Source: DASVVT01 sp036386415
GTDB taxonomy: Bacteria > Acidobacteriota > Blastocatellia > Pyrinomonadales > Pyrinomonadaceae
Direction: 5' to 3'
Assembly (NCBI GenBank): GCA_036386415.1
Contig: DASVVT010000042.1
Coordinates: forward strand, 1-56,695
Length of the DNA stretch: 56,695 nucleotides
Below the pieces are notes generated by a model. It was not told the DNA's origin and searched no databases. It saw only the letters and a program-made list of their open reading frames with translations. Made by a program: the position numbers and the translations under genes. Of this stretch, positions 1 to 6,370 are shown piece after piece. Position 1 is the first letter of the stretch. The number at the start of each line of letters is the position of its first letter.

Positions 1-2
1 GA

Positions 3-116
3 GGTAAATGTCCGATGCAGATCATCGGAGCAGCCATGCGTAAGCTGATCCACATCGCTTATGGAGTCTTGAAGAGTGGACGGCCATTCGATCCGTCATT
101 AGTAAAAACTGCTTGA
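3..116 (+). CDS. IS110-family transposase, C-terminal end (partial at window edge)
   Basis: Only the last 37 codons are inside the window; the frame is open from base 3 to a TGA at 114-116. The peptide contains IGAAMRKL, IHIAYGVLKSG and RPFDP, which is how many IS110-group transposases (Transposase_20 part) end. The family moves insertion sequences by a DEDD-type recombinase using a serine near the C-terminus; those catalytic parts lie off the left edge, so intactness cannot be judged. It matters here because a candidate integron core site begins 26 bases after its stop, and one branch of this family is known to target attC sites. The family assignment rests on a short stretch. Confidence 0.72.
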   Translation, partial: GKCPMQIIGAAMRKLIHIAYGVLKSGRPFDPSLVKTA

Positions 117-141
117 CTCTCTAAGACGGTATCTAATTATA

Positions 142-148
142 GTTGGGC
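142..148 (+). other. Candidate integron core site GTTGGGC at the left edge of the first cassette
   Basis: GTTGGGC fits the core consensus GTTRRRY and is identical to the core ending the second attC (1072-1078). It sits 26 bases after the transposase stop and 23 bases before the first cassette gene. No full attC precedes it, as expected if an insertion element removed or split the upstream site. Seven bases alone are weak evidence. Confidence 0.4.
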
Positions 149-171
149 TGCTTATATTAAGGAGAAATGTT

Positions 172-759
172 ATGGAAAAACTTCACCGAACAGTCTTTTC
201 GTTAGCTTTAATGATTACTGCCCTTCTAGCCTTCGCTTCCTTTGCAAAGGCTCAAACAAGCGGCAGTGTTGCTGTTGCAGTAACCCGAGGCCCGCATCCC
301 GCATGGGAAGGCAAAGCTGCGGGCGATGTCCAACCTTTTGAGCGCAAAGATGAAGACCTGAAAACTGCTCTGCTTAGTCAACCTGTCCCTGACATTTGGC
401 TAGAATTCACTGAAGGGCAACGGGAAGGCCAGCCAACTCGACAAACGCCGGATACCAAAGAGGCAATCATCAAGGTTACTTTACCTCCTGAAGCCAAGGC
501 GATTCTGGTATCGTATTGGGAGGAAGCATTGAAGTTTGATTACAATGAAGCTTTCGTGAAGCCACGGAGCGCACAAGAAGCATATGATCGTGATGTTGCT
601 TGGTCGAAGTATATTACGGCGAATATCAGCAAGCTCCAGAAGGTTAAGATAGCAGCCCCCGATGGAAGAAGAGCTATCTCAGATAAAGAGGCTGAAGACC
701 TCATATACTTTGCGCGCAAGGCATCCTATAACCTAATCAAAAGCGCAAAGGAACAATAA
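172..759 (+). CDS. Secreted protein of unknown function (cassette 1)
   Basis: A 195-residue protein with a clear signal peptide: Lys/His/Arg at the start, a hydrophobic core around residues 9-23, and a likely cleavage after AKA at about residue 27. The mature part is hydrophilic and mixed, with a middle section reading DIWLEFTEGQ and later many Lys and Glu. I recognise no family or catalytic motif. The start is supported by AAGGAG at 159-164, eight bases ahead of the ATG. It is the only gene in the first cassette, its stop lying 30 bases before the attC, which is the standard cassette layout. Its lower GC compared with the housekeeping region also fits acquired DNA. It probably acts in the periplasm or outside the cell. 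Confidence 0.7.
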   Translation: MEKLHRTVFSLALMITALLAFASFAKAQTSGSVAVAVTRGPHPAWEGKAAGDVQPFERKDEDLKTALLSQPVPDIWLEFTEGQREGQPTRQTPDTKEAIIKVTLPPEAKAILVSYWEEALKFDYNEAFVKPRSAQEAYDRDVAWSKYITANISKLQKVKIAAPDGRRAISDKEAEDLIYFARKASYNLIKSAKEQ

Positions 760-789
760 GTAGCGCGCAAGGTACATTGCCACCACGCC

Positions 790-891
790 GCCCAACAACT
801 CATTCAACCGGAGCGCGAGTTAGCTTGCCTTTCATCGTCAACTTGTTCGTATCGGCCTTGTGTGCGCGCCCGGTTAATTCGGGCGTTATGC
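790..891 (+). repeat. attC site 1
   Basis: The inverse core GCCCAAC is at 790-796 and the core GTTATGC at 885-891. The outer arms TTCAACCGG and CCGGTTAA pair with one extra base on the left. The central part (GAGTTAGCTTGCC, TTCATCGTCAACTTG) is almost the same in attC sites 3 and 5. The core departs from GTTRRRY at one position. Confidence 0.82.
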
Positions 892-1072
892 CGCTCCGCT
901 AAAATCAGGGCAGTAGCGTTGACGCAAGTTGAAGGTCGAAAGCAGAATACAGGTTGAATGATTTCATTGATGGGCGGCATAACAACTCATTCAACGCGAG
1001 CGGAAATAGCGTGCATCTCATTCGCAAGGTCGAAGGCTTCTCTCAATCCTTCCCGCCGCGTTAATTCGGGCG
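886..1072 (+). other. Cassette 2 without an evident gene
   Basis: Only about 85 bases separate the end of attC 1 from the start of attC 2. No reading frame there has both a start and useful length on either strand. Gene-less cassettes are known in chromosomal integrons and may carry promoters or small RNAs. I see neither a clear promoter nor a terminator hairpin here. Confidence 0.6.
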
Positions 1073-1078
1073 TTGGGC
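977..1078 (+). repeat. attC site 2
   Basis: The inverse core GCATAAC is at 977-983 and the core GTTGGGC at 1072-1078. The arms TTCAACGCGAGCGG and CCGCCGCGTTAA pair with an extra C on the left. The stem sequence differs from sites 1, 3 and 5 while keeping the same length and layout, so this is a diverged member with compensating changes in both arms. Confidence 0.8.
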
Positions 1079-1116
1079 GCTTCTTTGTTCTTTAACTCAA
1101 TACTCTTGAGGTAGGT

Positions 1117-1650
1117 ATGATTAGAAAACTTTTCCTTTCGAGCGCTGTCTTATTGATGTGCCTTAGTCCGGCGCAGGTAACTCATCTGCTAGCTCAAGAG
1201 CCTCTTGACGGACGCAACCGTATCTTCCACGATGATCTTCTCGATAACTTAGCCGGAGATTGGAAGCTAACTCGCAAAATCAGAGGACAATCGGTGGAGA
1301 ATAGTGTCAAGGCAGAATGGGTCTTGAATCATCAATTCTTGCTAGTGCACATGAAGGACGTAAGCAGTCCGCCGAATTATGAGGCGATGGTCTTCATCGG
1401 CTATGACAACACCAGCGAGCGATATGTCGCCCATTGGATTGATGTCTTCGGAGGTAGATTCTCCGAAACGCTGGGTTACGGCAAGCGCTCCGGCAACAGC
1501 ATCAAGTTTATTTTTGAATACCCGGACGGCCCTTTCCACAATACGTTCACATGGAATCCAGAAACGAAGAGGTGGGTGCTTCTGATGGAGCAGAAGGATA
1601 AAACAGGCAAATGGGGAGTGTTCGCTGAAGATACTCTTCGCCGTCCTTAA
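1117..1650 (+). CDS. Secreted DUF1579-like protein (cassette 3)
   Basis: A 177-residue protein with a signal peptide (MIRKLFLSS start, hydrophobic core to about residue 20, cleavage near LLAQ at 27). The rest resembles the DUF1579/lipocalin-like beta-barrel group: an early LAGDWKL motif, alternating beta-strand sections such as FLLVHMKD, AMVFIGYD, GNSIKFIF, and a closing strand near RWVLLMEQ. Members of that group are small barrels of unknown ligand, often called DUF1579 domain proteins. No catalytic site can be named. The ATG follows GAGGT with suitable spacing, and the frame ends 33 bases before attC 3. It is the sole gene of its cassette. Family membership is judged by eye and is tentative. 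Confidence 0.72.
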   Translation: MIRKLFLSSAVLLMCLSPAQVTHLLAQEPLDGRNRIFHDDLLDNLAGDWKLTRKIRGQSVENSVKAEWVLNHQFLLVHMKDVSSPPNYEAMVFIGYDNTSERYVAHWIDVFGGRFSETLGYGKRSGNSIKFIFEYPDGPFHNTFTWNPETKRWVLLMEQKDKTGKWGVFAEDTLRRP

Positions 1651-1683
1651 CAGATGAGGGTTGGAATTTCTCTGCAACGCCGC

Positions 1684-1785
1684 GCCCAACAACTCATTGA
1701 ACCGGAGCGCGAGTTAGCTTGCCTTTCATCGTCAACTTGAATCTATCGGCGTTGTGTGCGCGCCCGGTTAATTCGGGCGTTAGAT
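1684..1785 (+). repeat. attC site 3
   Basis: The inverse core GCCCAAC is at 1684-1690 and the core GTTAGAT, a perfect GTTRRRY match, at 1779-1785. It differs from attC 1 at only a handful of bases in the loop region and in the extra base of the left arm (G instead of C). Confidence 0.82.
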
Positions 1786-1807
1786 GTCTTCCCTCTTCTC
1801 ACACTGG

Positions 1808-3784
1808 TTACGGCATGAGACCGACGCGCCGCAGCAAATCCTGAAAACGGGGGTCGTCGCGCAAGTTATTCCATTTCGGCTCGACCTTCAGAAAAACCAT
1901 TTTGTGGTCGCGCTGCGCATAATCCCGCTCCAGCCAAGCAAGAGTCTTGTCGCGCTCGTCCAAGCCGTTATAAAGCATGGCGATACTGTAAGGCGAAACG
2001 TAATGCTTGGTTGATGATTGCAATAGTTCTTCAAGCAAGTCTCGCGCTTTTGCCTGTTTGCCTGACTTCGCCAAAGCGTAACCCTCGAACGCGATTGCCA
2101 GGGTATTAACACCGGAAAGTTCTTTCGCTTTGCGCGCTTCGGCGATGGCTTCGTCAAACATCCCTTTCTCGATATAGGCACTCGCAGCAAATAAGTGAGC
2201 GAGCCAAAAATCCGGGTCTAGTTCAAAAGTTTCCCGCAATCTGGCTAATGCTCCGTCCGTTCGTCCGGCGTGAAGCAGAAATTGCCCTTCGAGCGCGTTG
2301 TTTCTCGCATTAAGCGGGTCGAGTTCTACGGCGCGTTTTATTTCGGCGAGCGCTTCCGCATGCCGTCCTATGTTTGAGAGCATATGCGCGTAAAACGTAT
2401 GGGCGTCAGCGTTGTTCGGATCGAGTTCAAAGGCTCGTTTGTATTGATTTTCGGCGGCGTTCCAATTCCAGTCGTACCAAAATATTATGAAACCGAGAAT
2501 CGCATGAGCATCGGCGAGAGAGTCGTCAATTTCGATTGCCTTCTGCGCTGCTGCTTTCGCTTGGGGAAAAAATTCGGTCGCGGGCATCTCGCCCGCAGTC
2601 GCAAACCCGCGATATGCTTCCGCAAGTCCGACGTAGGCGAGCGCGTAATTCGGGTCAATTGCAATCGCTTGTTGGAAATATGAAATGCCTGTTAGCAGTT
2701 CCGGCGGTGTTAATTTGGCAGCGTGGTAGCGCCCCTTGAGATAAAGCTGATAGGCTTCAACATTTTCGGTATAGTTCTTAGTCAACCTCTGCTCGTCTGC
2801 GCCCGACAACTGCAACCGCAACTTCTGCGAAACGTCACGCACAATCTCCTTTTGCAACGAAACAAGATCTGTCAGCTTACGATTGTACTGCTCGCCCCAA
2901 AGCTGATTGCCTGTCCTCCCATCAACCAACGATAAGTAGAGCGTCAAGTCATCGCCGTGTAGCACGGAACGCCCGTTTAAGATTGCTTGCACAGATAGCT
3001 CCGCAGCTATTTGTTGCGGCTCGACCTCTTTGCCTTTGTAGCGGAATACGGAGCTGCGCGCTTTGACTGACAGATTGGGAAGTTGTGAGAGGCTGTTGAT
3101 AAGCAATTCAGGTATGCCGTCCGACAAATACTCAACGTCAGGGTTTCCGCTCGCGTTGACAAAAGGCAAGACGGCGATTGATTCGATTGACGCGGGATTG
3201 TGGGAAAACCAGTAGACCGACCCAACCGCCGAGAGCAATAAAACCAATAACGCGATGGCGAAACCGGATTTGTATTTTCGGATTCTTTTGGCAATGTAAC
3301 TGGTGGTCTTGTGCAGTTTTGCTTGGATCTCGGCTGGGACGGCCTTTCCAACAGGCCGCTCAGTCTGCGCATCAAGCGCGGTGAGAAGCTGGTGCCAAGC
3401 GAGTTCGAAGTCCGCGCCATCGGTGAAATCGACATGTGTGAGCGCGCCAATGCGGAGAGGCTTTCTGCACTGAGTCTTGAGCAGCGGGATGAGGCGAAGG
3501 TTGCGGTTGGCCGGGTCTAGCGTCTGCAACATGATGTTTTCGATCTCGCACCATTCGCTCTCAATGTAATCTGGCGTTAGCACTAGAAGAGTCTTGCGGC
3601 ATGTGCTCACGCCGCGCTCCATCTCCTTGATGCTTGGCGCGCCGCCTTTGAAATCACGGAAGTCAATGAAGACGCGCAGGCCAACTTCTTCGATTCCCCT
3701 CAACAGTTCGCCGCGCACCCACTCTTTGTCGTGGCTACTGTAGGAGATGAATACGTCGTACTCGAATTCTAGTTGGTGTGGCAT
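1808..3784 (-). CDS. TIR - transmembrane - TolB-like - TPR protein (cassette 4, reversed)
   Basis: A 658-residue protein. Residues 8-140 are a TIR domain: YDVFISYSSHDK, FIDFRDF, and SEWCEIE near residue 80, which holds the WCxxE glutamate used by NAD-cleaving TIR enzymes. A single membrane helix lies near 172-193. Residues 200-325 match the TolB N-terminal/FlgO-like fold (ESIAVLPF, YLSDGIPE, LTLYLSLVDGRTG). From about 335 to the end are tetratricopeptide repeats (IDPNYALAYVGLAEAY, DPNNADAHTFYAHML). The expected topology is a cytoplasmic TIR with the remainder across the membrane. It runs against the cassette direction, so it must carry its own promoter in 3785-3953. TIR proteins of this kind may act in NAD-depleting defence or in signalling; which one applies cannot be told from sequence. 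Confidence 0.88.
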   Translation of the reverse strand: MPHQLEFEYDVFISYSSHDKEWVRGELLRGIEEVGLRVFIDFRDFKGGAPSIKEMERGVSTCRKTLLVLTPDYIESEWCEIENIMLQTLDPANRNLRLIPLLKTQCRKPLRIGALTHVDFTDGADFELAWHQLLTALDAQTERPVGKAVPAEIQAKLHKTTSYIAKRIRKYKSGFAIALLVLLLSAVGSVYWFSHNPASIESIAVLPFVNASGNPDVEYLSDGIPELLINSLSQLPNLSVKARSSVFRYKGKEVEPQQIAAELSVQAILNGRSVLHGDDLTLYLSLVDGRTGNQLWGEQYNRKLTDLVSLQKEIVRDVSQKLRLQLSGADEQRLTKNYTENVEAYQLYLKGRYHAAKLTPPELLTGISYFQQAIAIDPNYALAYVGLAEAYRGFATAGEMPATEFFPQAKAAAQKAIEIDDSLADAHAILGFIIFWYDWNWNAAENQYKRAFELDPNNADAHTFYAHMLSNIGRHAEALAEIKRAVELDPLNARNNALEGQFLLHAGRTDGALARLRETFELDPDFWLAHLFAASAYIEKGMFDEAIAEARKAKELSGVNTLAIAFEGYALAKSGKQAKARDLLEELLQSSTKHYVSPYSIAMLYNGLDERDKTLAWLERDYAQRDHKMVFLKVEPKWNNLRDDPRFQDLLRRVGLMP

Positions 3785-3953
3785 GAGGATTTAACGAAAA
3801 CAGTTTGGCCTCCACGGGCGACCCTAATGTTGGTTCTGATGGAACCTACTATACTCTAACAATGGCTTTACTCTATTATAATGGCGGTGAAAGTCAAGAA
3901 TTTCGGTCATCCCTGGTATGAGCATAAAGGGAAGCATTTCAATGCTTGCCGAC

Positions 3954-4055
3954 ATCTAACAACTCATTCAACCGGAGCGGAATCAGCTTGTCTTTCACCG
4001 AGAACTTGGATGCTGCTCGGCAATTCTTCCCGCCCGGTTAATTCGGGCGTTATGT
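3954..4055 (+). repeat. attC site 4
   Basis: The inverse core ATCTAAC is at 3954-3960 and the core GTTATGT at 4049-4055. The outer arms are the same as in sites 1, 3 and 5; the central loop differs (CACCGAGAACTTGG, CTGCTCGGC). It closes the 2.27-kb cassette holding the TIR gene. The bases between that gene's start and this site (3785-3953) are AT-rich and presumably hold its promoter, but I cannot fix the boxes. Confidence 0.82.
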
Positions 4056-4070
4056 TGCTTTGTGTTGCGT

Positions 4071-4442
4071 ATGGAAATTACTGAACCACATGGCTCAAGA
4101 TTTGAATTAGCCCTTGAGCTTTTTCAAGACGGTCGCGCGTTCACTTTTGATGGCGTCGGCTTTTGGCTTGCTCCCGATGGCGCTCTCGAAGTGCGCGTGC
4201 AAACGAGTTGGTATCGGGAGAACGTAACCGAACAGACGGCATTGAATGATTTGGAAAGGGCAAAATACCTAGCCGATTTTTTGGAGCGGGCAAGTCCTGA
4301 ATTTGCATCGCTTGTAAAAGATCGTCCTCGTCGTTATGTTCTCGTTGACGATTACAAAATGGGCGGCATAGAGTTGTGCCGTTTAATTGATGGCGCGCTC
4401 TTTTGGTCGAAAGGCTTTCCCATGACTAAGGGCGCAACATAA
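4071..4442 (+). CDS. Small protein of unknown function (cassette 5)
   Basis: A 123-residue soluble protein with no signal peptide or membrane segment. It reads as alternating strands and helices (FELALELFQDG, FTFDGVGFWL, EVRVQTSWY, AKYLADFLERA, RYVLVDDYKMGG). I do not recognise a family. A GTG at 4062 would add three residues; neither start has a strong ribosome binding site, and the frame begins only 15 bases after the core of attC 4. The stop codon TAA lies inside the inverse core of attC 5, so the recombination site supplies the end of the gene. Function unknown. Confidence 0.62.
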   Translation: MEITEPHGSRFELALELFQDGRAFTFDGVGFWLAPDGALEVRVQTSWYRENVTEQTALNDLERAKYLADFLERASPEFASLVKDRPRRYVLVDDYKMGGIELCRLIDGALFWSKGFPMTKGAT

Positions 4443-4539
4443 CAACTCATTGAACCGGAGCGCGAGTTAGCTTGTCTTTCATCGTCAACTTGGATGGTTT
4501 CGGTGTTGTGTGCGCGCCCGGTTAATTCGGGCGTTCGGC
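4437..4539 (+). repeat. attC site 5
   Basis: The inverse core ACATAAC is at 4437-4443 and the core GTTCGGC at 4533-4539. The internal sequence is nearly that of sites 1 and 3, with one extra base overall. It is the last recognisable site; nothing to its right has the paired arms, so the oldest end of the array lies here or has been eroded. Confidence 0.8.
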
Positions 4540-4796
4540 GGCGCGTTGAATCAGCAGAATGTTGGATGGTTCTCCTAAAGGCGCTGCCGCTCCCGCCTCG
4601 CTCGGATGCTGCTTTATCTCACGCTTGGGTGTTGGTTATCTTGCACCTCACATCTCAAGTTGGGTCTCTCGCCGAAGCCTGATGCGTCCCTTCTGTGGGG
4701 TGTTGAATGGCGCTGAGAGTCGGCTGGTGCGTTGCGTGATCGTTGACCAGAGTGGTTGAATGCTTGCGCTCGGCGGGAGCGGGTGCTGGCGAGCGC
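4540..4796. other. Stretch with no supported gene
   Basis: Open frames exist on both strands but their peptides look like noise (Arg/Ser/Pro rich, no domain). It may be the decayed remainder of a further cassette, since it starts directly at a core site, but there is no closing attC. Confidence 0.5.
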
Positions 4797-5021
4797 CCCC
4801 GAACAAAGCTCTGCACAACGAATTGCCGTGGCTGACAAAGAGGTCTTAAATATTCGTTTAACATCAAAGATTCTCTGTATTGAGAGTTCTGTACCTAAAA
4901 GATCAAGGAAAATGTTTTTGGGCAAGAGGATTTCTGTTGCCAACATATCGCATAATCGCTCTAATTCACTACCGTGGCGCGGGCAGTTTCGACCACTAGT
5001 CTCGAAAATAGCATGCCCCAT
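4797..5021 (-). pseudogene. Remnant of an ImmA/IrrE-type metallopeptidase
   Basis: The conceptual peptide starts MGHAIFETSGRN and continues with ELERLCDMLATEILLP and a later section around FKTSLSATAIRCAEL. This is the pattern of COG2856 peptidases, where the helix after HExxH is followed by an E..C/ANxFAxELLMP motif and then a VSxxAxxxRL section. The HExxH glutamate part is lost: the codons ahead of the first Met read ...GCG TGA ATG GGG CAT, which would restore a histidine-glutamate reading only with a frameshift. The C-terminal third is also gone. Intact members cleave phage-type repressors or bind zinc in toxin loci. This copy is most likely dead. Confidence 0.5.
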
Positions 5022-5062
5022 TCACGCATTCATATGCTCTTGCGTTACGCCCACCCAAGGAC

Positions 5063-5356
5063 TTGGAAGCTATTAACAGGCTGCGTGAGTGCGCCCGTAT
5101 CTTTGCCAGAAGGTTATGCGAGCGGGGTAAAAACTTCCGCTTGCCCGATGCGGTCAAGGATTATGAGGCTCACTTTATTCAACAGGCGTTAGAAGAGGAA
5201 CAGGGCAGAATTACCTTTGCCGCGCGTAAGCTAGGCATCACGCATCAAGGGCTGGCCTTCATTCTGGACAATCGCCAGTTCAAGTTTTTCGACAAACGAA
5301 CTCCACCGCGACGACGCAGACGAAGCATTATTAAGAAACCGCCTGCAAAGCAGTGA
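5063..5356 (+). CDS. Fis-type helix-turn-helix protein, possibly truncated
   Basis: A 97-residue basic protein. Residues about 29-70 (AVKDYEAHFIQQAL, GRITFAARKLGITHQGLAFIL) are the Fis-type DNA-binding helix-turn-helix found at the end of sigma-54 enhancer-binding regulators. The tail is very rich in Arg and Lys (TPPRRRRRS). The only standard start is TTG at 5063, and an in-frame stop lies at 5009-5011. The readable sequence just upstream (ALRPPKDLEAI) looks like coding sequence without a start, suggesting the gene once extended further left and lost its front half. It points right while the peptidase remnant points left, with both N-terminal ends missing at the same spot. It could still make a small DNA-binding protein. 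Confidence 0.55.
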   Translation: MEAINRLRECARIFARRLCERGKNFRLPDAVKDYEAHFIQQALEEEQGRITFAARKLGITHQGLAFILDNRQFKFFDKRTPPRRRRRSIIKKPPAKQ

Positions 5357-5378
5357 TACAACAGTGATACAAACGAAT

Positions 5379-5402
5379 ACGGGCAGCCGCTTGGCTGCCC
5401 GT
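5379..5402 (-). terminator. Hairpin terminator after tRNA-Cys
   Basis: Arms ACGGGCAGCC and GGCTGCCCGT with a four-base loop form a ten-pair stem, 15 bases past the CCA of tRNA-Cys on the reverse strand. The tail on that strand is ATTCGTTTG, a weak T-rich run. It could also stop transcription from the HTH gene on the forward strand. A tandem 11-base repeat (CAGTGATACAA twice) lies at 5352-5373. Confidence 0.7.
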
Positions 5403-5417
5403 AAACTATTGATTCGA

Positions 5418-5492
<75 letters not shown>

Positions 5493-5506
5493 GCACGAAA
5501 GGTTCA

Positions 5507-5572
5507 AAGTCGAAAGGCGAAGGGCGAAAGTTAATGAGAGGCTTTCTCCTTTCGCCCTTCGCCTTTCGACTT
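5507..5572. repeat. Perfect 24-bp inverted repeat between the two tRNAs
   Basis: Arms at 5507-5530 and 5549-5572 match over all 24 bases and are built from GAAAGGCGAAGGGCGAAAG-like words; the loop is 18 bases. It lies inside the presumed tRNA-Gly/tRNA-Cys transcript, so it would fold in the precursor RNA. It belongs to the set of word-repeat hairpins seen across the window. Confidence 0.85.
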
Positions 5573-5578
5573 GATCTT

Positions 5579-5653
5579 TGGAGCGGGAGACGAGATTTGA
5601 ACTCGCGACTTCGACCTTGGCAAGGTCGCACTCTACCACTGAGTTACTCCCGC
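5579..5653 (-). tRNA. tRNA-Gly (GCC)
   Basis: The reverse strand starts GCGGGAG, pairs with CTCCCGC, and shows anticodon arm CGACC TTGCCAA GGTCG (anticodon GCC), T-arm GCGAG TTCAAAT CTCGT, discriminator U and encoded CCA. It is the first gene behind the promoter at 5668-5695. Confidence 0.96.
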
Positions 5654-5667
5654 TTGTGGAAAGAAAG

Positions 5668-5695
5668 ATTTTACGGATTCAAGGCTGCTTGTCAA
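5668..5695 (-). promoter_or_regulatory. Sigma-70-type promoter of the tRNA-Gly/tRNA-Cys unit
   Basis: On the reverse strand TTGACA (5690-5695) is followed after 16 bases by TAAAAT (5668-5673), 14 bases before the tRNA-Gly 5' end. Sequence and placement both fit a strong housekeeping promoter. Confidence 0.8.
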
Positions 5696-5768
5696 GTGCA
5701 AGGGAAGCGCCCCGAAAGAGGTGCATGGCTGGTCGGAAACTCTCTAGCCGAGGAGTTCTTCTCATGCT

Positions 5769-6326
5769 TCAGAAATCTGGCGGTGTGGTTGCCCAGCGGC
5801 GCTTGCGAAACTTCTCGTCCGTCCAGAAATTGCGTAGCAGTTGAAGGCTCGGGGCCGGGGATGGTGCGACTGTATCTGCCTCTGGCAGGATGACGCTCAC
5901 CACGTCGTAGCGGTAGGGCATGTCCGTCAAGCTGAACGTCCGGCGATAGGCGCGCGCGGCGCGTGCGATCTGTCTTTGCTTGCGTAAATCGACGTTTGCC
6001 TCAGGCGCTGCGAACCAGTCGGAACGGCGCGTCTTTACCTCCACGAAGCAGAGGGTCTGCCCCTCATAAGCGACGATGTCTATCTCTGCGTGGACGAGCG
6101 CGCCACGCAGGCTTCGCCCGACGGGGAGTGTAAAATTGGAGGCGACCAGACGATAACCTGCGCGTTCAAGATGCTCCGCCGCCAGCATCTCGCCGCGTCG
6201 TCCAAGCTCCAGATGAGGCACAAGCGAAAAAGCTTCAACATCATCAACCGCACGAGCCGACCCGCTGTTGATTGTTTTTCGCAACCCTCTTTTCCACGTT
6301 CGCGGATCAAGTTTATGCCAGCGCAT
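5769..6326 (-). CDS. yraN: YraN family (UPF0102) nuclease-like protein
   Basis: A 185-residue protein. The family core runs from LGRRGEMLAAEHLERAGY (about residues 42-60) through the nuclease-fold motif EIDIVAYEGQTLCFVEVKTR (about 80-100), which has the D and ExK residues of Holliday-junction-resolvase-like folds, to a Lys/Arg-rich helix (LRKQRQIARAARAYRR). Many YraN proteins are about 120 residues; this one has some 40 extra residues at the front and about 30 behind. The biochemical role is unsettled; family members are linked to DNA processing. ATG at 6326 is preferred over TTG at 6332 because GAAGGA directly abuts the TTG and sits six bases from the ATG. A 17-codon frame (complement 6315-6365) overlaps the start and is probably accidental. 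Confidence 0.9.
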   Translation of the reverse strand: MRWHKLDPRTWKRGLRKTINSGSARAVDDVEAFSLVPHLELGRRGEMLAAEHLERAGYRLVASNFTLPVGRSLRGALVHAEIDIVAYEGQTLCFVEVKTRRSDWFAAPEANVDLRKQRQIARAARAYRRTFSLTDMPYRYDVVSVILPEADTVAPSPAPSLQLLRNFWTDEKFRKRRWATTPPDF

Positions 6327-6370
6327 CGTCAATCCTTCGGAGAAGTGCTTCGGCGAGGGTGTGCATAAGA

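Larger units (their letters stand above)
143..4539 (+). mobile_element. Integron-type gene cassette array (five attC sites, no integrase in window)
   Basis: Five sites of 102-103 bp repeat at the 3' side of successive genes. Each begins with an inverse core ending in AAC, followed by AACTCATT and a left arm such as CAACCGG. Each ends with the pairing arm CCGGTTAATTCGGGCGTT and a GTTRRRY-like core. The left arm carries one extra unpaired base relative to the right arm (TTCAACCGG or TTGAACCGG against TTAACCGG), the usual strand-selection feature of attC. Cutting between G and TT gives cassettes 143-885, 886-1072, 1073-1779, 1780-4049 and 4050-4533. Sites 1, 3 and 5 are near-identical, as in a sedentary chromosomal array. 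attI and intI would be expected left of the window. Confidence 0.82.

Noticed and set aside
3881..4084. A 67-residue forward frame across attC 4
   Set aside because: It reads through the recombination site and has no recognisable start region or domain; similar frames cross other attC copies.
4494..4759. Short forward frames right after attC 5
   Set aside because: Frames overlap in different phases, begin inside the attC, and give low-quality peptides with no family signal.
4797..5356. A toxin-antitoxin pair made of the peptidase remnant and the HTH protein
   Set aside because: The two genes are divergent, both are truncated, and the peptidase lacks its HExxH site, so an active pair is unlikely.
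6315..6365. Seventeen-codon frame overlapping the yraN start
   Set aside because: It looks protein-like but has no ribosome binding site of its own and is too short to support.
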